Of a stretch of DNA of 64,000 bases, positions 46,201 through 57,799 are shown in pieces (within the stretch, counting starts at the first letter, position 1; each line of letters opens with the position of its first letter). The position numbers and the translations under genes are program-made. The stretch spans positions 2,170,001 to 2,234,000 of the forward strand of contig JAZKLR010000112.1 in the NCBI GenBank assembly GCA_037103525.1. Reading direction: 5' to 3'. Origin of the DNA: Ganaspis brasiliensis. Lineage: Eukaryota > Arthropoda > Insecta > Hymenoptera > Figitidae. Under the pieces are notes generated by a model. That model had not been told where the DNA came from and searched no databases. It saw nothing but the letters and a program-made list of their open reading frames with translations.

Positions 46201-46716
46201 GATCCTCTCACGCGACGAATATACCTGAACAATTTTTTTTTTCTCTGTACACCTTGCATTGCAAGAGAAACCAAGAATAATGTACCAGAATGGATTTTTA
46301 ATTTGTTAAAATAAAACAGTTTCTAAATTTCAGGTATAAGTGCCATAGACACGCGTAGGTACGTAAATGAAGAAAGGTAATTGTTTGGAATCGCGGCTTT
46401 TTCGAATTTTTAAATTTTTTAATGTAGACCAAGCCTAAATGGTGCGTATGTTAGCACCAAAATAAATAAACCGGTGGGGAAGGTTGAAAATATTATTAAG
46501 TTAAAAACCTTTTTTTTTAAGAAACAAAAGGCCAAGTGATAAACGCGAAATTCTAAATTAAGGTACGTTTATTTATATAAATACATTTTGCTGCCATCTT
46601 GAACAAGTAAATTACATTTTGTTAAAAATTAAGCATGAAAATTATCTACGTAATTTACATGTAAAAAAGCTATGTAATTTACGCGAGGTAAATAATATTG
46701 GGCATGTAAAATAATT

Positions 46717-46826
46717 CCCTATGGGAAATTTGCCGATGCTCAAGATCGGTCCAAGTTTGGGCTAATATTGGTCCAATATTGGCCAAGCTTGGGCCAAGCT
46801 CTAGCCGATTGTCATTTCCCATAGGG
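46717..46826. mobile_element. Small palindromic MITE, CCCTATGGGAAAT ends (110 bp)
   Basis: The left CCCTATGGGAAAT is inverted at the right. The centre repeats TTGGCCAAGCTTGGGCCAAG-like words. It is present in unit 2 only. Confidence 0.65.
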
Positions 46827-47966
46827 TTGAGGAAAAAATAAGACATTTTTCGTGGCTAGGACACTTCAGCGAGCTGTATCATTTATCTAGTCATTTTACC
46901 AGTTTTTTACGTAAATTACCCAATTCAGGGAATTTACCTATCATTTATTCAAAATTGCTGAGAAGCCCATCACTGCAAAGCCTGAAACAGAAATAGACAG
47001 AAACAGTCACTGTCCTTTATTATCTCATGCCCTGCTCCAGTGACGCGTCATATAGTGAGTGACCGTCATCTGACGTCAGGTGACTGATGACTGTCATCGG
47101 ATCGTCAACATCTGTCATCGTGGACATCATCTTTTTTCGGGAAAATGAAGTAAAATGTAGTGAAATTGAAGTCTAATAAAATTGTAAAAATTAATCTAAA
47201 TTTGTTGTGATTCCGGATGATCGAACTGTGAACAAAAATGCACTCACCCAATTTTAATGTTGTCGTTTCTCGCTCTTAAAAGACTAAATAAATCAGTAAA
47301 TGTTTATTTATTGGAAATAATACAGTGGTACAAATAATGGAACTTCTATTTTGTTGCTTTCTAATAAAGCAACATCTTTTTGATACTTCGTATACTTACG
47401 TGATTTGATGCGCTGATTACGAAAATCATAGTGAAAATTGTCGCAAATTTGAATTTCATGGTAAAAAAGATGTATAAAGAATCATGCAAATTTTGGTTTT
47501 TTGCCTTTATCTCTTTAAATATTGCAAATATAAAAGAAATTTATACAAAAGATGTAGATCTCATTAAAATACACATTTTATGTTTGATGCATTTTGTTAC
47601 TGAAACCAATTAGTTTACGAAATAATTGCAAAAAACATAAATCACCATAAATGTGACCAAATACCTACATTATACAAATATTAAATTATCTACAGCCGTA
47701 ATTACGTTATTACGTTGCGTAACATTACGTTCATTACGTAAAATTATATTTATTACGTACTATTAGGTAATAATGTAAAATTATGTCTTTACGTACACTT
47801 ATGTAATAACGTAAAATTACGTAAGTGACGTAGTTTTATGAACTAATTACGAAAATCATATTTAAAAAAATGGTGAACTTGATCATTTTTATGATAAATA
47901 CTTTAAAAACCAACACAACTATAGGTTTTCCCACCGTTGTCTACATTCCACTTTCAGTGTAGCACC

Positions 47967-48161
47967 CAGGGATGTAAAGTTACGCGTAACTTCGAGTTTT
48001 TTACGTAAATTACATGGGTTTTTTACATTTGTAAATTACGTAACTTACCCCCTACTCCGAAAAAATACATTGTTTGAAGGAATCAGGACGTAAATTACGT
48101 ACGTAATTTACATGTCAAAAACTATGTAATTTACATGATGTAAATTACCTTTACATCCCTG
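47967..48161. mobile_element. hAT-type MITE, CAGGGATGTAAAG ends (195 bp)
   Basis: The ends CAGGGATGTAAAG and CTTTACATCCCTG are flanked by a perfect 8-bp duplication GTAGCACC (47959-47966 and 48162-48169). The interior consists of GTAAATTACGTA-type palindromes. It lies near the end of duplication unit 2. Confidence 0.85.
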
Positions 48162-48648
48162 GTAGCACCCCAAAGAGTCAGAAATAGATATTAAACAAAT
48201 GTGGCTCGAGGTTGCTGTTATTATTATTATTATTATTATTATCACTATTATTCTTATCATTATTACATAGGATCCATATAGGATCTTATCTAAGATGCAT
48301 CCTATAGGAGACCTATGGAAGACCATAATTGGATAACATATGTTTTTCTATGGAAAAATATAAAAATTTTTTAGAGAAATCCACGTGGATTCCTATAGGT
48401 AAATTCAACATAGAAACCTACATAGGATCCTACATAGATTTCTATAGGAATCTACATGGATTTCCTATAAGAATCTATATAGGATCCTATTTAAAATTTT
48501 CTAATAGTGTGTCAGCTTGGTCAGTGCACATCCTTACTCGTCGCTCGAGGTTTTTTACGCAATTTACAGGTTCTCTACATAAAATACCGTATTTTACCCT
48601 CCATTCCCAAAAAATATGTAAACCGCGTAATTTACCTAAGGTATTTGC

Positions 48649-48930
48649 TAGGGTTGTAAAGTTTTTTGAAACTTTGGTCGAATGAAATGTTTCGTAAAAG
48701 TTTCAAAAGTTCGTGAAATATTTTAAAGTTTCAGTATGGCTAAAATACATGGGTAAACGTAATCTTCCCTTATTTGACAGAAAAGCGCGTAGATGCGAAA
48801 TTTAAATTTAATCCCCTCCATGCTCCATTTAAAGTTTCATGAAACTTTGAAACTTTCATCCATGAAACATTGAAATTCTCAAGTGAAAGTTTCAATATTT
48901 CAATGAAACTTTTCATCTGTCACAACCCTA
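48649..48930. mobile_element. MITE with TAGGGTTGT ends and GAAACTTT palindromes (282 bp)
   Basis: The termini TAGGGTTGT and ACAACCCTA enclose many AAAGTTTCATGAAACTTT-like words. It appears to have landed in a remnant of the 191-bp MITE family (GTAATTTACCTAAGGTATTT to the left, GTATTTCACTAACATAACCT to the right). A broken relative lies at 55710-55803. Confidence 0.6.
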
Positions 48931-49159
48931 CAGTATTTCACTAACATAACCTCACTTTTCTGACAATTGCATTCGTATTAGTTAATGTGGTTAATAACGT
49001 TAATATAATAATATAATTATGCTTCCTTTCATTGTTGTTATTTAAAATAATTCTTCAACTTTTAATTATATAGTTAATATTGTGGAAATAAAACTTTTTC
49101 AATATAAAAATATAATTAGACTATTATGATTTATCATACATATCGACGTGACGAGTCAA

Positions 49160-52100
49160 ATGGATATTCTTAACAATTCAGAGCTCAAAAGTGATATGTC
49201 TGTGCCTAATATTCTCCGAATATGTTCCCAATTACCAGCAGTCGTGGCCTTCGGAAATCCTTTGTTAGATATTATTGCGAGAATAAACGGAAATGACCTT
49301 CTGCTTAAATATAACCTTCAAGTCGACGGACAAGCGGAGCTTTCGTCAGAAGAAACAGAACAACTTTTTCACGATCTACCTCCAGAGTTAGCAAATAATG
49401 TTTTAAAAAATCTATTTTCTTTATTTTAACAGTTAACTTTAGTGGCTAAAATAATGTTAAATTCTAATACATTATTGATTTTTCTCGTTTAGTCATGATA
49501 GGTAATTATGTTTTAATATACCGAGTGGCTATTTGGTCAGTCAACTGGAAAAATAAGATAAAGAATTATTTGTACAATCACAAAAAATACATAGAAGATA
49601 GAACCTGGGCAAATATGAGAAATAGATTATTGGACTAGTCTTGAAAAATATTGGTGACATTCCGGTAAAATGGGAGAAATAGAAAACAATTCAGAATCTG
49701 AAATATTATCCTTAATGCGCGATTTTTCCTTTTTTTTGTAACTCGGTAATGGAATCCAAGAAATAAATATAAAAGTTCTATTGCTTTCAATTGACTACCT
49801 AAATTTTCAACAAGCGACTTGAAGGCAATTGAAAAGTTTTTCTTATTATTTATTATTGTTTATTATTACAAAACTTGTAGAGATCTCCATTTTGATGTGT
49901 TCACACTCTATTCAATGAATAATCTAAAATTACATACAGTTTTATTTATTTATTAATTAATTAAATTTATTTTAAACATTCAGTAAATTTCACGCGCTCA
50001 TTGAAAACAATAAAAATTCTTAATTTTTTATGCTCTCTAGTAGTTAACAAAATTCATTTCCATATTCTCCAGCTTTTCAATTGCCTTCAATTCGCTTCTC
50101 AAAATGTTATGAACTCAATTGAAAGCAAAACAATTTTCTACTTTTTAAAGATCCATTGCAAACTCTTTGCAGTTACTTCCATCGGAGATAAATTCGCGCA
50201 TTAAGCAATTCAGATTCTGAATTCAATGCGCGAATTTTATTTCTAATAGAAAAAAATTCATTCTCCAGAAATGATATTGCTTTGAACTGATATTTTAAAA
50301 AAGAAAAAATCGCGCATTCAAAATAATTGAATATTTCCGAATTTCTAGGAATATTTACAACTTTTTAATTTTTTTTCTATTTCTCCCTTTTTACATTTTA
50401 CTGTTAGTGGCATCCAAATATCAATGTTCTTTAAAAACTTCGCTTTCTCAGAATAAATGTTACTTTTTTTTTGACTTATTTAATTAAATTCAAATATTTG
50501 GTTTTTTACGAAAAATCATAAAAATAGACATTTTTTTTAGAAAAAAATCCTGGGTAAATGTTAAATTTGTATATGTTATTCGTTTCTAAATTCTTTTATT
50601 TTTTCAGGTCAGAGCACATGGTAACTCCAGGAGGATGTGCCCAAAATACAATGCGAATTTTACAGTGGCTTTGTGGTGGACCTCATAATCCCCATATCGG
50701 AGTTTTTTATGGAAGTATTGGAAACGATGCAAGAGGATCTACTTTAGAAAAACTTGTTCTTGCAGATGGTGTCGATGTTCAGTGAGAATCTATAATTTAT
50801 TTGAATATTACAATAGTATATTGTCCAACATTGTTACATACTTTCTTTTACTATGTTGTTACTTTTATTTATAAAAAAATTTTTTTTGACGGATTTGCTA
50901 AAAATCAAAATTTTATCAAATATTATCGACAAAACTATATAGGTAATAACAAAAAAGTTTTTTGTTTTAAAGAAATGTTTATAATTGTTGAATTTCAAGA
51001 CTAATTCTAATTCAATTCAAGTCTCTTCTTCTATTTTTTTTGTTTCTGATCTTTCCCAAAATCGAAAAAATATTTCTTAATATACCAAATATCTTTGTTT
51101 AGTATAATTACTGAATCCTAGGTTTTGGTACGGGTGTAGCTCGTAATTGCCCGATTTTTAATGTTTAAAAACTCGTGATTGTTAACAATTCTATTTAATT
51201 AAAAAAGGTTTGACCTTTAACTTTTTAAGCCCTCTATGTTTCATTAGAGAGAAAAAATTTAATTCTATTTAATATTAATTTTCAAAGCAAATTTAATTCT
51301 ATTGTCCTACTAAAATTTTGTAATGTTTCACGAGTTAAGGTAAGTTTAAAAAATCGAACTTTAATCAATAGCAAAAATTAGAGAAAGGTTTAAAGATGTT
51401 TTTTCTTAGAAAATTTCTGAAAAAAAAATTTTTCAGCTATGCCGTACACCCAAACCTTCCAACTGGTTTTTCTATAAACATAATATCAGACAATTCCTGG
51501 CGAAGTCTTGTTGCAAATTTAGGAGCAGCTGGGGAATATTCTCTTTATAATCTTCGTAATATTCAATTACCTTTAGAAACTGTGAAAATTATTTACATCG
51601 AAGGATTTTTTATTACTCACAGTATAGATGTTGCCAAAGAAGTCTGTAAAATGGTCCACGGAAAGGATGTTATTATTGCATTTAATTTGTCTGGAGAATA
51701 CATTTTTACGGTAAGTTTGACAATTAACCAAAACAGTACATTGTTCAACGAAGCGGAGACATAAGCGATTGTTGAACAAGATACTTTTTCCAAAAACCTT
51801 GAAGAAAATCTAGCTCGGAGGTTGCTGTTATTATTATCACTATTATTCTTATCATTATTATTAGTATGTAATTTATTCCAGGATCATTATCGGGAGATAA
51901 TCGAAATGGTGGGAATGTCGAAAATTGTTTTTGGAAATGTCAATGAAATGACAATGCTGGCACGATTTTTAAATATTAGTTTCGACAATGTGACGAATAT
52001 TCCTTTTTTACTGAATAGTGTCAGCAGGGTGACTGTCAATATTTCTGACTCGGAATCGAAAGATTGGCTTGCAACTAATGGAATATTTGTGATGACTCAA

Positions 52101-52486
52101 GGTGGAGAAGGTCCAGCAACTGTTGTCTGGGGTCAAGGAAAATCTGCTCAGGTAAAACAATCAAAAAGCAAGAATATTTCCAAAAATTCAAAACTTTAAC
52201 TTCTTATCGTCAAAATGTGCTAATTTTTTATCGGCATTTTAACCTCGTATTATTTGGAAATACAATTTATAATATATTTTTGCAGGTTCATCCAATAATT
52301 CCAAAGGCTCCCATTGTTGACACAACCGGCGCTGGAGATTCTCTTGCGGCTGGCTTCCTCGCTGGTATTTTGGCTCGAAAAGATCCACAAACTTGTTTAG
52401 AGTGGGGCTGTCAAATGGCCTCTCTAATTATAACGAGGCTTGGCGTTACTGTACCAAGCGGGACAATACCAGATTTTCTACAGTAA
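49160..52486 (+). CDS. Adenosine kinase-like PfkB nucleoside kinase, five exons
   Basis: It should phosphorylate adenosine to AMP in the cytoplasm or nucleus, controlling adenosine levels and the methylation cycle. Exons are 49160-49386, 50608-50781, 51437-51710, 51882-52151 and 52286-52486, giving 1,146 nt and 381 residues. All joins keep phase. Motifs: VVAFGNPLLDIIA (residues 28-40), the substrate-binding TPGGCAQNT (82-90), VDVHYAVHPNLPTGFSINI, the ANLGAAGEYS stretch, VFGNVNEM, and the PfkB signature DTTGAGDS (327-334) with catalytic Asp 333. The exon 1 donor (GA before GTTAGC) is weak and is chosen because it restores the reading frame and the alignment. Length is slightly above the 345-362 residues usual for the family. 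Sequence is more divergent than typical ADK, so a fast-evolving paralogue is possible. Confidence 0.85.
49620..50455. repeat. Large foldback in kinase intron 1
   Basis: Segments such as AAATGGGAGAAATAG (49668), TTCAGAATCTGAAATATTA (49690) and GAAGGCAATTGAAAAG (49820) recur in reverse complement at 50370-50390, 50200-50225 and 50070-50100. This gives an inverted structure of about 830 bp. It is a probable decayed MITE or foldback element. Confidence 0.55.
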
Positions 52487-54320
52487 ATTATTTTAATATT
52501 CTAGAAAAAAAATTTTAATTTATCAATTTGCACAGTTTAGAATTGATCTTTACGCTTCAAAATATCCTGAGTTGGAAAACATGAAGCTTTTACAGATCTG
52601 ACTTTAGTACAAAATAGAAATATCTTTTTGTTACTGTAATAGGCAAGGTTTTAAAAATGGTTGTAGTTTAATAGGTTTCTTAGATAAAAATTGTAGTTCT
52701 CATTCGAAACTTGGTTTCGACAGTTTTGAAATAATACCTCGTGATAACCACCAGGAATTGAAATCAAGGGGATTATTCATACTAGATTACTATATTGAAT
52801 TGTTGATAAAATCAGTTTGTTCTTAATTTGATACCTTAAATCAATTTTTTAACTGATTAAATTCAATTAATTTCATGAATTGATTTGACATAATTTCTAT
52901 TTCAATCTTCATTTTCAGTTCCTGGTTTAGCATATAAAACCACATGTACAAAAGATAAATTTAGAAAGGCAGAATACTATTTTCTCTATTAATCATTAGA
53001 AGCCGAAAGTATTTTTACGCTTTAGATGAATTTTACATTCAACATAATTTATTGAGAGAAATACGAATCGATTTTAAATTTCTAATAATATTTATTTGAC
53101 TTCAAAAGAATAACAATATTGAAAGCAAAAACACGATCTTCCATTAATTACAAATATATTAACCTCTGATCGAACTATACACCATTTTGAAAAAAAGAAA
53201 TTCGGTCGATTTTGTTTTATAACAATATATCTCAAGTGTTTGTTCAGAGGGGGAGAGGGGTCAAGGGGTTATGACTCCCCCTAAAGCCTCAGATTCATAT
53301 GAAAGTTTCTCACCCTAGCAAGTAGGACCCACCTTTGCAATTCATTTGATAATTTATATGTTAATAATAACAAAAAGTCCGTAACGCAATTTTTGGAGAA
53401 TGATGATTTAAATAATAATTAATGCCTTTGCATTAAGATTTGTTAAAAAGAACGGTTAATTATTATTGAAAAATGTGAACATATTTGAGTGTATATTTTG
53501 TATATTTATTTGTATATAATTCCTGTTCCTGTTGAGTCTAATTGCAAAGGTGGATCCTACTCGCTAGATGATATATAATCTCCCCCAAAAACCTTGTCTG
53601 GACACTCGCCTGATATTTCTATAGCTAGGTTTGAAACCAAAGTAAAGCACACACGTACTTAAAAAAGTAGTTTCCAAAATGTCAACTTTTGGAAAGACCA
53701 CTTTTTTAAAATACCTTATGCGAACATCATTTTCGGTTTGTACAAAAATTTTTCCGTAAATGAGAACAATTTAAAAATGAAAATAAATGTTTTTGATAAA
53801 AAAAAAGAATTTACGGCAAATGTTTATACATCACTGAAATTAAGTATTTCTTTTCTGAGAAAAGGCATTAATTTATTGCAGAAAACCTTTATAGGTGATA
53901 ATAGTATTGTATTAAATTATGTATGTGGAGAAAAATATCTAGCGTGAAGGCTGATTCTACAATGCGATGAATTAAATCGCCTTCAAAGCGGTCTCAGCGC
54001 TAAGGCGATGCGCGCGCATCCATTACCAACTGTCGTGAACAATTTGGTTTCGTACATGTTGCATGTGTTCCATGTTCTGACGCTAATTTCAATGAAAGTT
54101 ATTTGATTCGTCGCGTCTTAGAACAGCCTAAAGTGATATTTTTGTCATTAATGTTGAGTAATTTCTTACGAAATTGTAAAATTAAAAACTAAGTAGTTCC
54201 TTAGAAAAACAGTATATTATATATTTTGAACGAATACACAATTTTGTTTTAATACATTGGTGCTACTTTTTGAAATAATACCAAATAAATCTAATACCTT
54301 AAATTGTTACTGTATGTTAC
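52487..54320. other. Intergenic, no gene seen
   Basis: AT-rich DNA downstream of the kinase. G/C-rich patches near 53246-53290 and 53580-53610 (CCCCCAAAAACCTTGTCTGG) resemble the 3' part of the CAGTGGCGGATCCA hAT MITE family, but ends are not resolved. The small open frame at 53738-53947 has no recognisable domain. Confidence 0.4.
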
Positions 54321-54321
54321 C

Positions 54322-54405
54322 TACACTGCGGTTCATAAATGCTGTCCTTCCGGTTTATAGTTCGAATAATACACCGTAAGAACAGCATTTATGAAGTGCA
54401 GTGTA
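54322..54405. mobile_element. Tiny palindromic MITE (84 bp)
   Basis: TACACTGCGGTTCATAAATG and the imperfect inverse CATTTATGAAGTGCAGTGTA form a hairpin with a loop of about 25 bp. TA lies at both ends. Confidence 0.6.
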
Positions 54406-54865
54406 CGTATGTTAATTGCCGAATTTGTTACACAATGTATTTTTTGGTGGAGGGGGGTAAAGATCCATTTACACTTTTGGTAAAAAATAGTATATTAGGC
54501 TTCAAGGGTTGAAAGCTTGTCACAAAGCTTGTCATGACAGTTGCTGAGTTAAGGCATAAAAAATTTTATATAAAAAATAAAATTGTTGTGGTCTTTACCC
54601 CCACTTTTCTTGACAAATTTTTCATTCCTAATATGTACAAATAAGACGCATGCTGGACCGAGAAAGAGGGACGAGAGCCCAACAATTTCATCCCGCTTTG
54701 TCTTAAAATCTAAAAAAATCCCCCAGTACTTCCAAGAATTTAACAATGCACTAATTTATATTAATTATGTCTATTTAAAACAATAAAAGTTATAATTTAA
54801 TATTTATATTATTATTATTATCATATATGTACTACCCCTATTGAAAAATCGTACATAGGATCCTA

Positions 54866-55225
54866 CAGTAGCGGCTTTAGGGGGGGGGGGGGCGAACCCG
54901 GGCGACCGCCCGTGGCGCAGAGCTGAAGGGGGCGCATCCAGGAATGTAGACGTAATATAGAAGAAAATTTTTGAACTGTCCAGGTCAAAAGATAACATTT
55001 TTTAAACTTAGCTTAAACTTTGCTAGAGTGTTTTCACTGTTAGTGAAAGTGTAAACACTAAATTTTTTCAAATTTCATAAAATAGTTTTTTAGTTACACA
55101 GTTTTAAAATTTTGATTTTTTTTTTAATTTATTATATGTCTAACCAGATTGCATATTATAGGGGGGGGGGGGGGCGACAAAATTGAACTTCGCCCGGGGC
55201 GCAGAAAGTGCTAAAGCCGGCTCTG
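54866..55225. mobile_element. hAT MITE with CAGTAGCGGCTTTAG end (360 bp)
   Basis: The left CAGTAGCGGCTTTAG and right CTAAAGCCGGCTCTG are flanked by a perfect 8-bp duplication GGATCCTA (54858-54865 and 55226-55233). The target is a GGATCCTA array. Long G runs at 54880 and 55160 are inverted in part. It contains the 150-bp segment also found at 19944-20095. Confidence 0.85.
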
Positions 55226-55803
55226 GGATCCTACATAGATTCTATGTAGGTTCCTATATAGATTCCTATAGGAATCTATGTAGGTTCCTATATAAAAAAT
55301 ATCTATAGGAGACCTATATGGCATTATATAGGAAAACAAAAAAAAAGGTCAATATAAGGCTCTCCAAAATCCTTATATTTGAGAATGAGAGTAATTCCCC
55401 CTCCAAAAACCTTGTCTAGACTTAGAGAGGGTCATATATGAGAGAAAAAGAGATAACACTATAGACAACTATAGTGCTATCTCTCTTACTCTCATATAAA
55501 TAATCTAAGTCTTCTAGAGAGGGCCGTGACCCCCTCCCCTCTGGATACGACCATGAACCTATATAGGTGAACGTAGGTATACGCCTTGTACCTCTCGATC
55601 ATCCAGCTCTTGAGCTGTATTTCACAAAGTCTTCTTCATTTATTACCTTAAAATTTCTTTGGTAAAATTTGCAGAACACTTTCTGAAATATATTCCAAGA
55701 GCTGGATGTAGGGTTGTGAATCAATGAAAATTTGAAAGTTTCATGAAACATTGATACTTTTCATGAGCCAAAGTTTCTTGAAACTTTGAAAATTTCATAA
55801 TCA

Positions 55804-55947
55804 GGGCGCAATTACATGTCTGCGTCGAACGCTGCGTTCTTGCGTTGTATGTTGAGAGAGAGAAAGACAGACATATAGTCACATATTTGTCACTCTCACC
55901 ATTAAACGCAAAAACGCAACGTTCGACGCAGGCATGTAATTGCGCCC
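55804..55947. mobile_element. Harbinger-like MITE (144 bp), copy 2
   Basis: The ends GGGCGCAATTACATG and reverse complement are flanked by TCA on both sides (55801-55803 and 55948-55950). It is the same length as copy 1 at 8746-8889 but in opposite orientation. It interrupts a GAAACTTT-type MITE remnant that begins near 55712. Confidence 0.8.
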
Positions 55948-55980
55948 TCACACAGCCAAGAGCTGTGACCGCTCCATGAC

Positions 55981-56174
55981 CAGGGATGGGTGCGTATTAT
56001 ACGTGATGTATTATACATGGTTTTCTACAGTATAATACTTACGTATTATACGTGAAAATTTTGAAAATATGAGGGAATGGGGGGTTTTCTACGTATAATA
56101 CGTATTTTACATAATGTAGAAAACCACGTATTATACGTAGAAAACTTCAAGTTTTCTACATTTACCCATCCCTC
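55981..56174. mobile_element. hAT-type MITE with CAGGGATGGG end (194 bp)
   Basis: The termini CAGGGATGGG and CCCATCCCTC are flanked by TCCATGAC on the left and CCCATGAC on the right, an 8-bp duplication with one change. The interior has TATTATACGTAATAC-like palindromes. Confidence 0.7.
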
Positions 56175-56329
56175 CCCATGACTCTACATGGGTATTTTGG
56201 TTGTTTATACGTAAATTACCTAGTAATTTATCGGAAAAGTATTCTATGTACTACATAATTTACTTCCCTTATAAATATCACGTGACCGACAAAAATACAT
56301 ATGCAACATAACCTAAAAGCAGGGTTTTG

Positions 56330-56496
56330 CTGGTAAATTACGTGGTACTTTATGGTAAAATACCTAGTAAATTACCTCAATATTATTTTACATAATGTAT
56401 TTTTTGGAAGTGGCGGTAAGATACGGTATTTTACTTACGTAAAATACCTGTAAATTACGTATAAAACCTCGGGTGACGCGTCACTGCAGAACCTTC
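56330..56496. mobile_element. hAT-type MITE (167 bp) inserted in an older MITE
   Basis: It starts CAGGGTTTTGCTGG and ends with a GTGACGCGTCAC palindrome plus GCAGAACCTTC. It is flanked by CCTAAAAG at 56322-56329 and 56497-56504. The surrounding DNA is a reverse-oriented relative of 9050-9443, in which CCTAAAAGTAAAA is uninterrupted. It is the same family as 9465-9655. Confidence 0.75.
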
Positions 56497-56750
56497 CCTA
56501 AAAGTAAAAGTTAAACCAAAATAATTGCATAATGTATCTTTAAACTAACCGAAATATATAAATACATTCTTAAAAATTGATAAAAAGCATTCATAGAATC
56601 AAAAAATTATAAAAAAAATTTTTCTACTGCCGCCTTGTTGAAATTGTAAATTACCTAGGTTTAGGGTTGTGTAGTGACGCGTCACTCGAAGTTTTTTACG
56701 TAATTTACAGGTATTTTACCCTCCACTCCAAAAAAATACATGATGTAAAA

Positions 56751-57702
56751 CAGGCCGTCCAAGCTCCAATGCATTTCGTTACGCCAAAGTTTCTTGAGCT
56801 GTTTACGGTAACTAACCGCCGAGGGCAGCACCTGTTGTCACCACTACATACAAATGTCCCTGTCAGTGATGTTCCTTGTGTAATTGTGTACGTGCGCTAA
56901 TGTGTTACTAGCCGTCAATTTTAATAAATATAGGAAAATAGTTGTTTTATTTATTGAATAAATAGTGAGTAAATGTATAATTAATAAGTTTTAAATCTAA
57001 AGGAAGAGACCGTCTTAGGTGAATAGCTGCTACGGGGAATGATTCCCTTTTAATAATCCCACTTCATAAGATCTCTATGAAAACGATAAAAAGTGCCCTT
57101 ATTAACACCACAAGAAGTAACAGCACATTTCCTGCTCATTTTCATTTATATTCACACTGCAAAAACATGAATACAAAAACATTTAATTTAATAATATTAA
57201 ATTAAATTTGAGGTTAGGTAAAACCGACTTTCAGAATCTTTATATATATGAAGGTCATTTTACTAACCAATACTAAAAATATTCCAAAATTTAAAAAACA
57301 CTATTAATTTACACTGTACTTGATTATTAATATAAATCATTAAACATTAATAACAACTTTAAAAGAATGTGTACTAAACACAAAACTATATTTATTACAA
57401 ATTATAGTAATGATGTAATTTATTATACATATACCTAAAAGAAATAAAATAAAAAGATTTAAAACTTATTAATTATACATTTACTCATTATTTATTCAAT
57501 AAATAAAACAACTATTTTCCTATATTTATTAAAATTGACGGCTAGTAGCACATTAGCGCACGTACACAATTACACAAGGAACATCACTGACAGGGACATT
57601 TGTATGTAGTGGTGACAACAGGTGCTGCCCTCGGCAGTTAGTTACCGTAAACAGCTCAAGAAACTTTGGCGTAACGAAATGCATTGGAGCTTGGACGGCC
57701 TG
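56751..57702. mobile_element. hAT-like element with 248-bp inverted arms (952 bp)
   Basis: The termini CAGGCCGTCCAAGC and the exact reverse complement are flanked by a perfect 8-bp duplication ATGTAAAA (56743-56750 and 57703-57710). The arms 56751-56998 and 57455-57702 are near-identical. The 450-bp centre contains a short minus-strand frame with a THAP-like start. No hAT transposase dimerisation region or catalytic core is seen, so it is non-autonomous. Confidence 0.85.
57050..57145 (-). CDS. THAP-like 31-residue reading frame inside the hAT-like element
   Basis: The frame starts MKMSRKCAVTSC, continues GVNKGTFYRFHRD and ends LMKWDY with TAA. The C-x4-C pair, the FYRFHRD (compare the common F-R-FP-D) and the K-W spacing match the beginning of a THAP zinc finger. 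The second C-x2-H pair and AVPTF motif are absent because of the stop. THAP domains are found at the N-terminus of P-element and some other DNA transposases and of host genes. I take this as the remaining first exon or a truncated relic. A 3' splice continuation was not found in the element. Confidence 0.5.
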   Translation of the reverse strand: MKMSRKCAVTSCGVNKGTFYRFHRDLMKWDY

Positions 57703-57799
57703 ATGTAAAATATTATTGAGGTAATTTACTAGGTATTTTACCGTAAAGTACCACGTAATTTACCTAAGGTATTTTACTATCACAACCCTGCCTAGGTTG

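Larger units (their letters stand above)
40818..48207. repeat. Segmental duplication unit 2 (contains OR-E pseudogene)
   Basis: The direct repeat of 31350-39412. It carries its own insertions (40885-41114, 41799-42122, about 44729-44995, 46717-46826, 47967-48161) that unit 1 lacks, plus a 92-bp deletion in OR exon 2. Confidence 0.8.
56662..57790. mobile_element. 191-bp-family hAT MITE interrupted by a 952-bp element
   Basis: The ends TAGGGTTGTGTAG and ATCACAACCCTG are flanked by the 8-bp duplication CCTAGGTT (56654-56661 and 57791-57798). Without the 952-bp insert and one copy of its target duplication, it aligns with the intact copy at 9465-9655. Confidence 0.85.

Noticed and set aside
53738..53947. 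69-codon plus-strand frame downstream of the kinase
   Set aside because: Lys/Asn-rich AT-driven composition and no domain, conserved copy or splice context.
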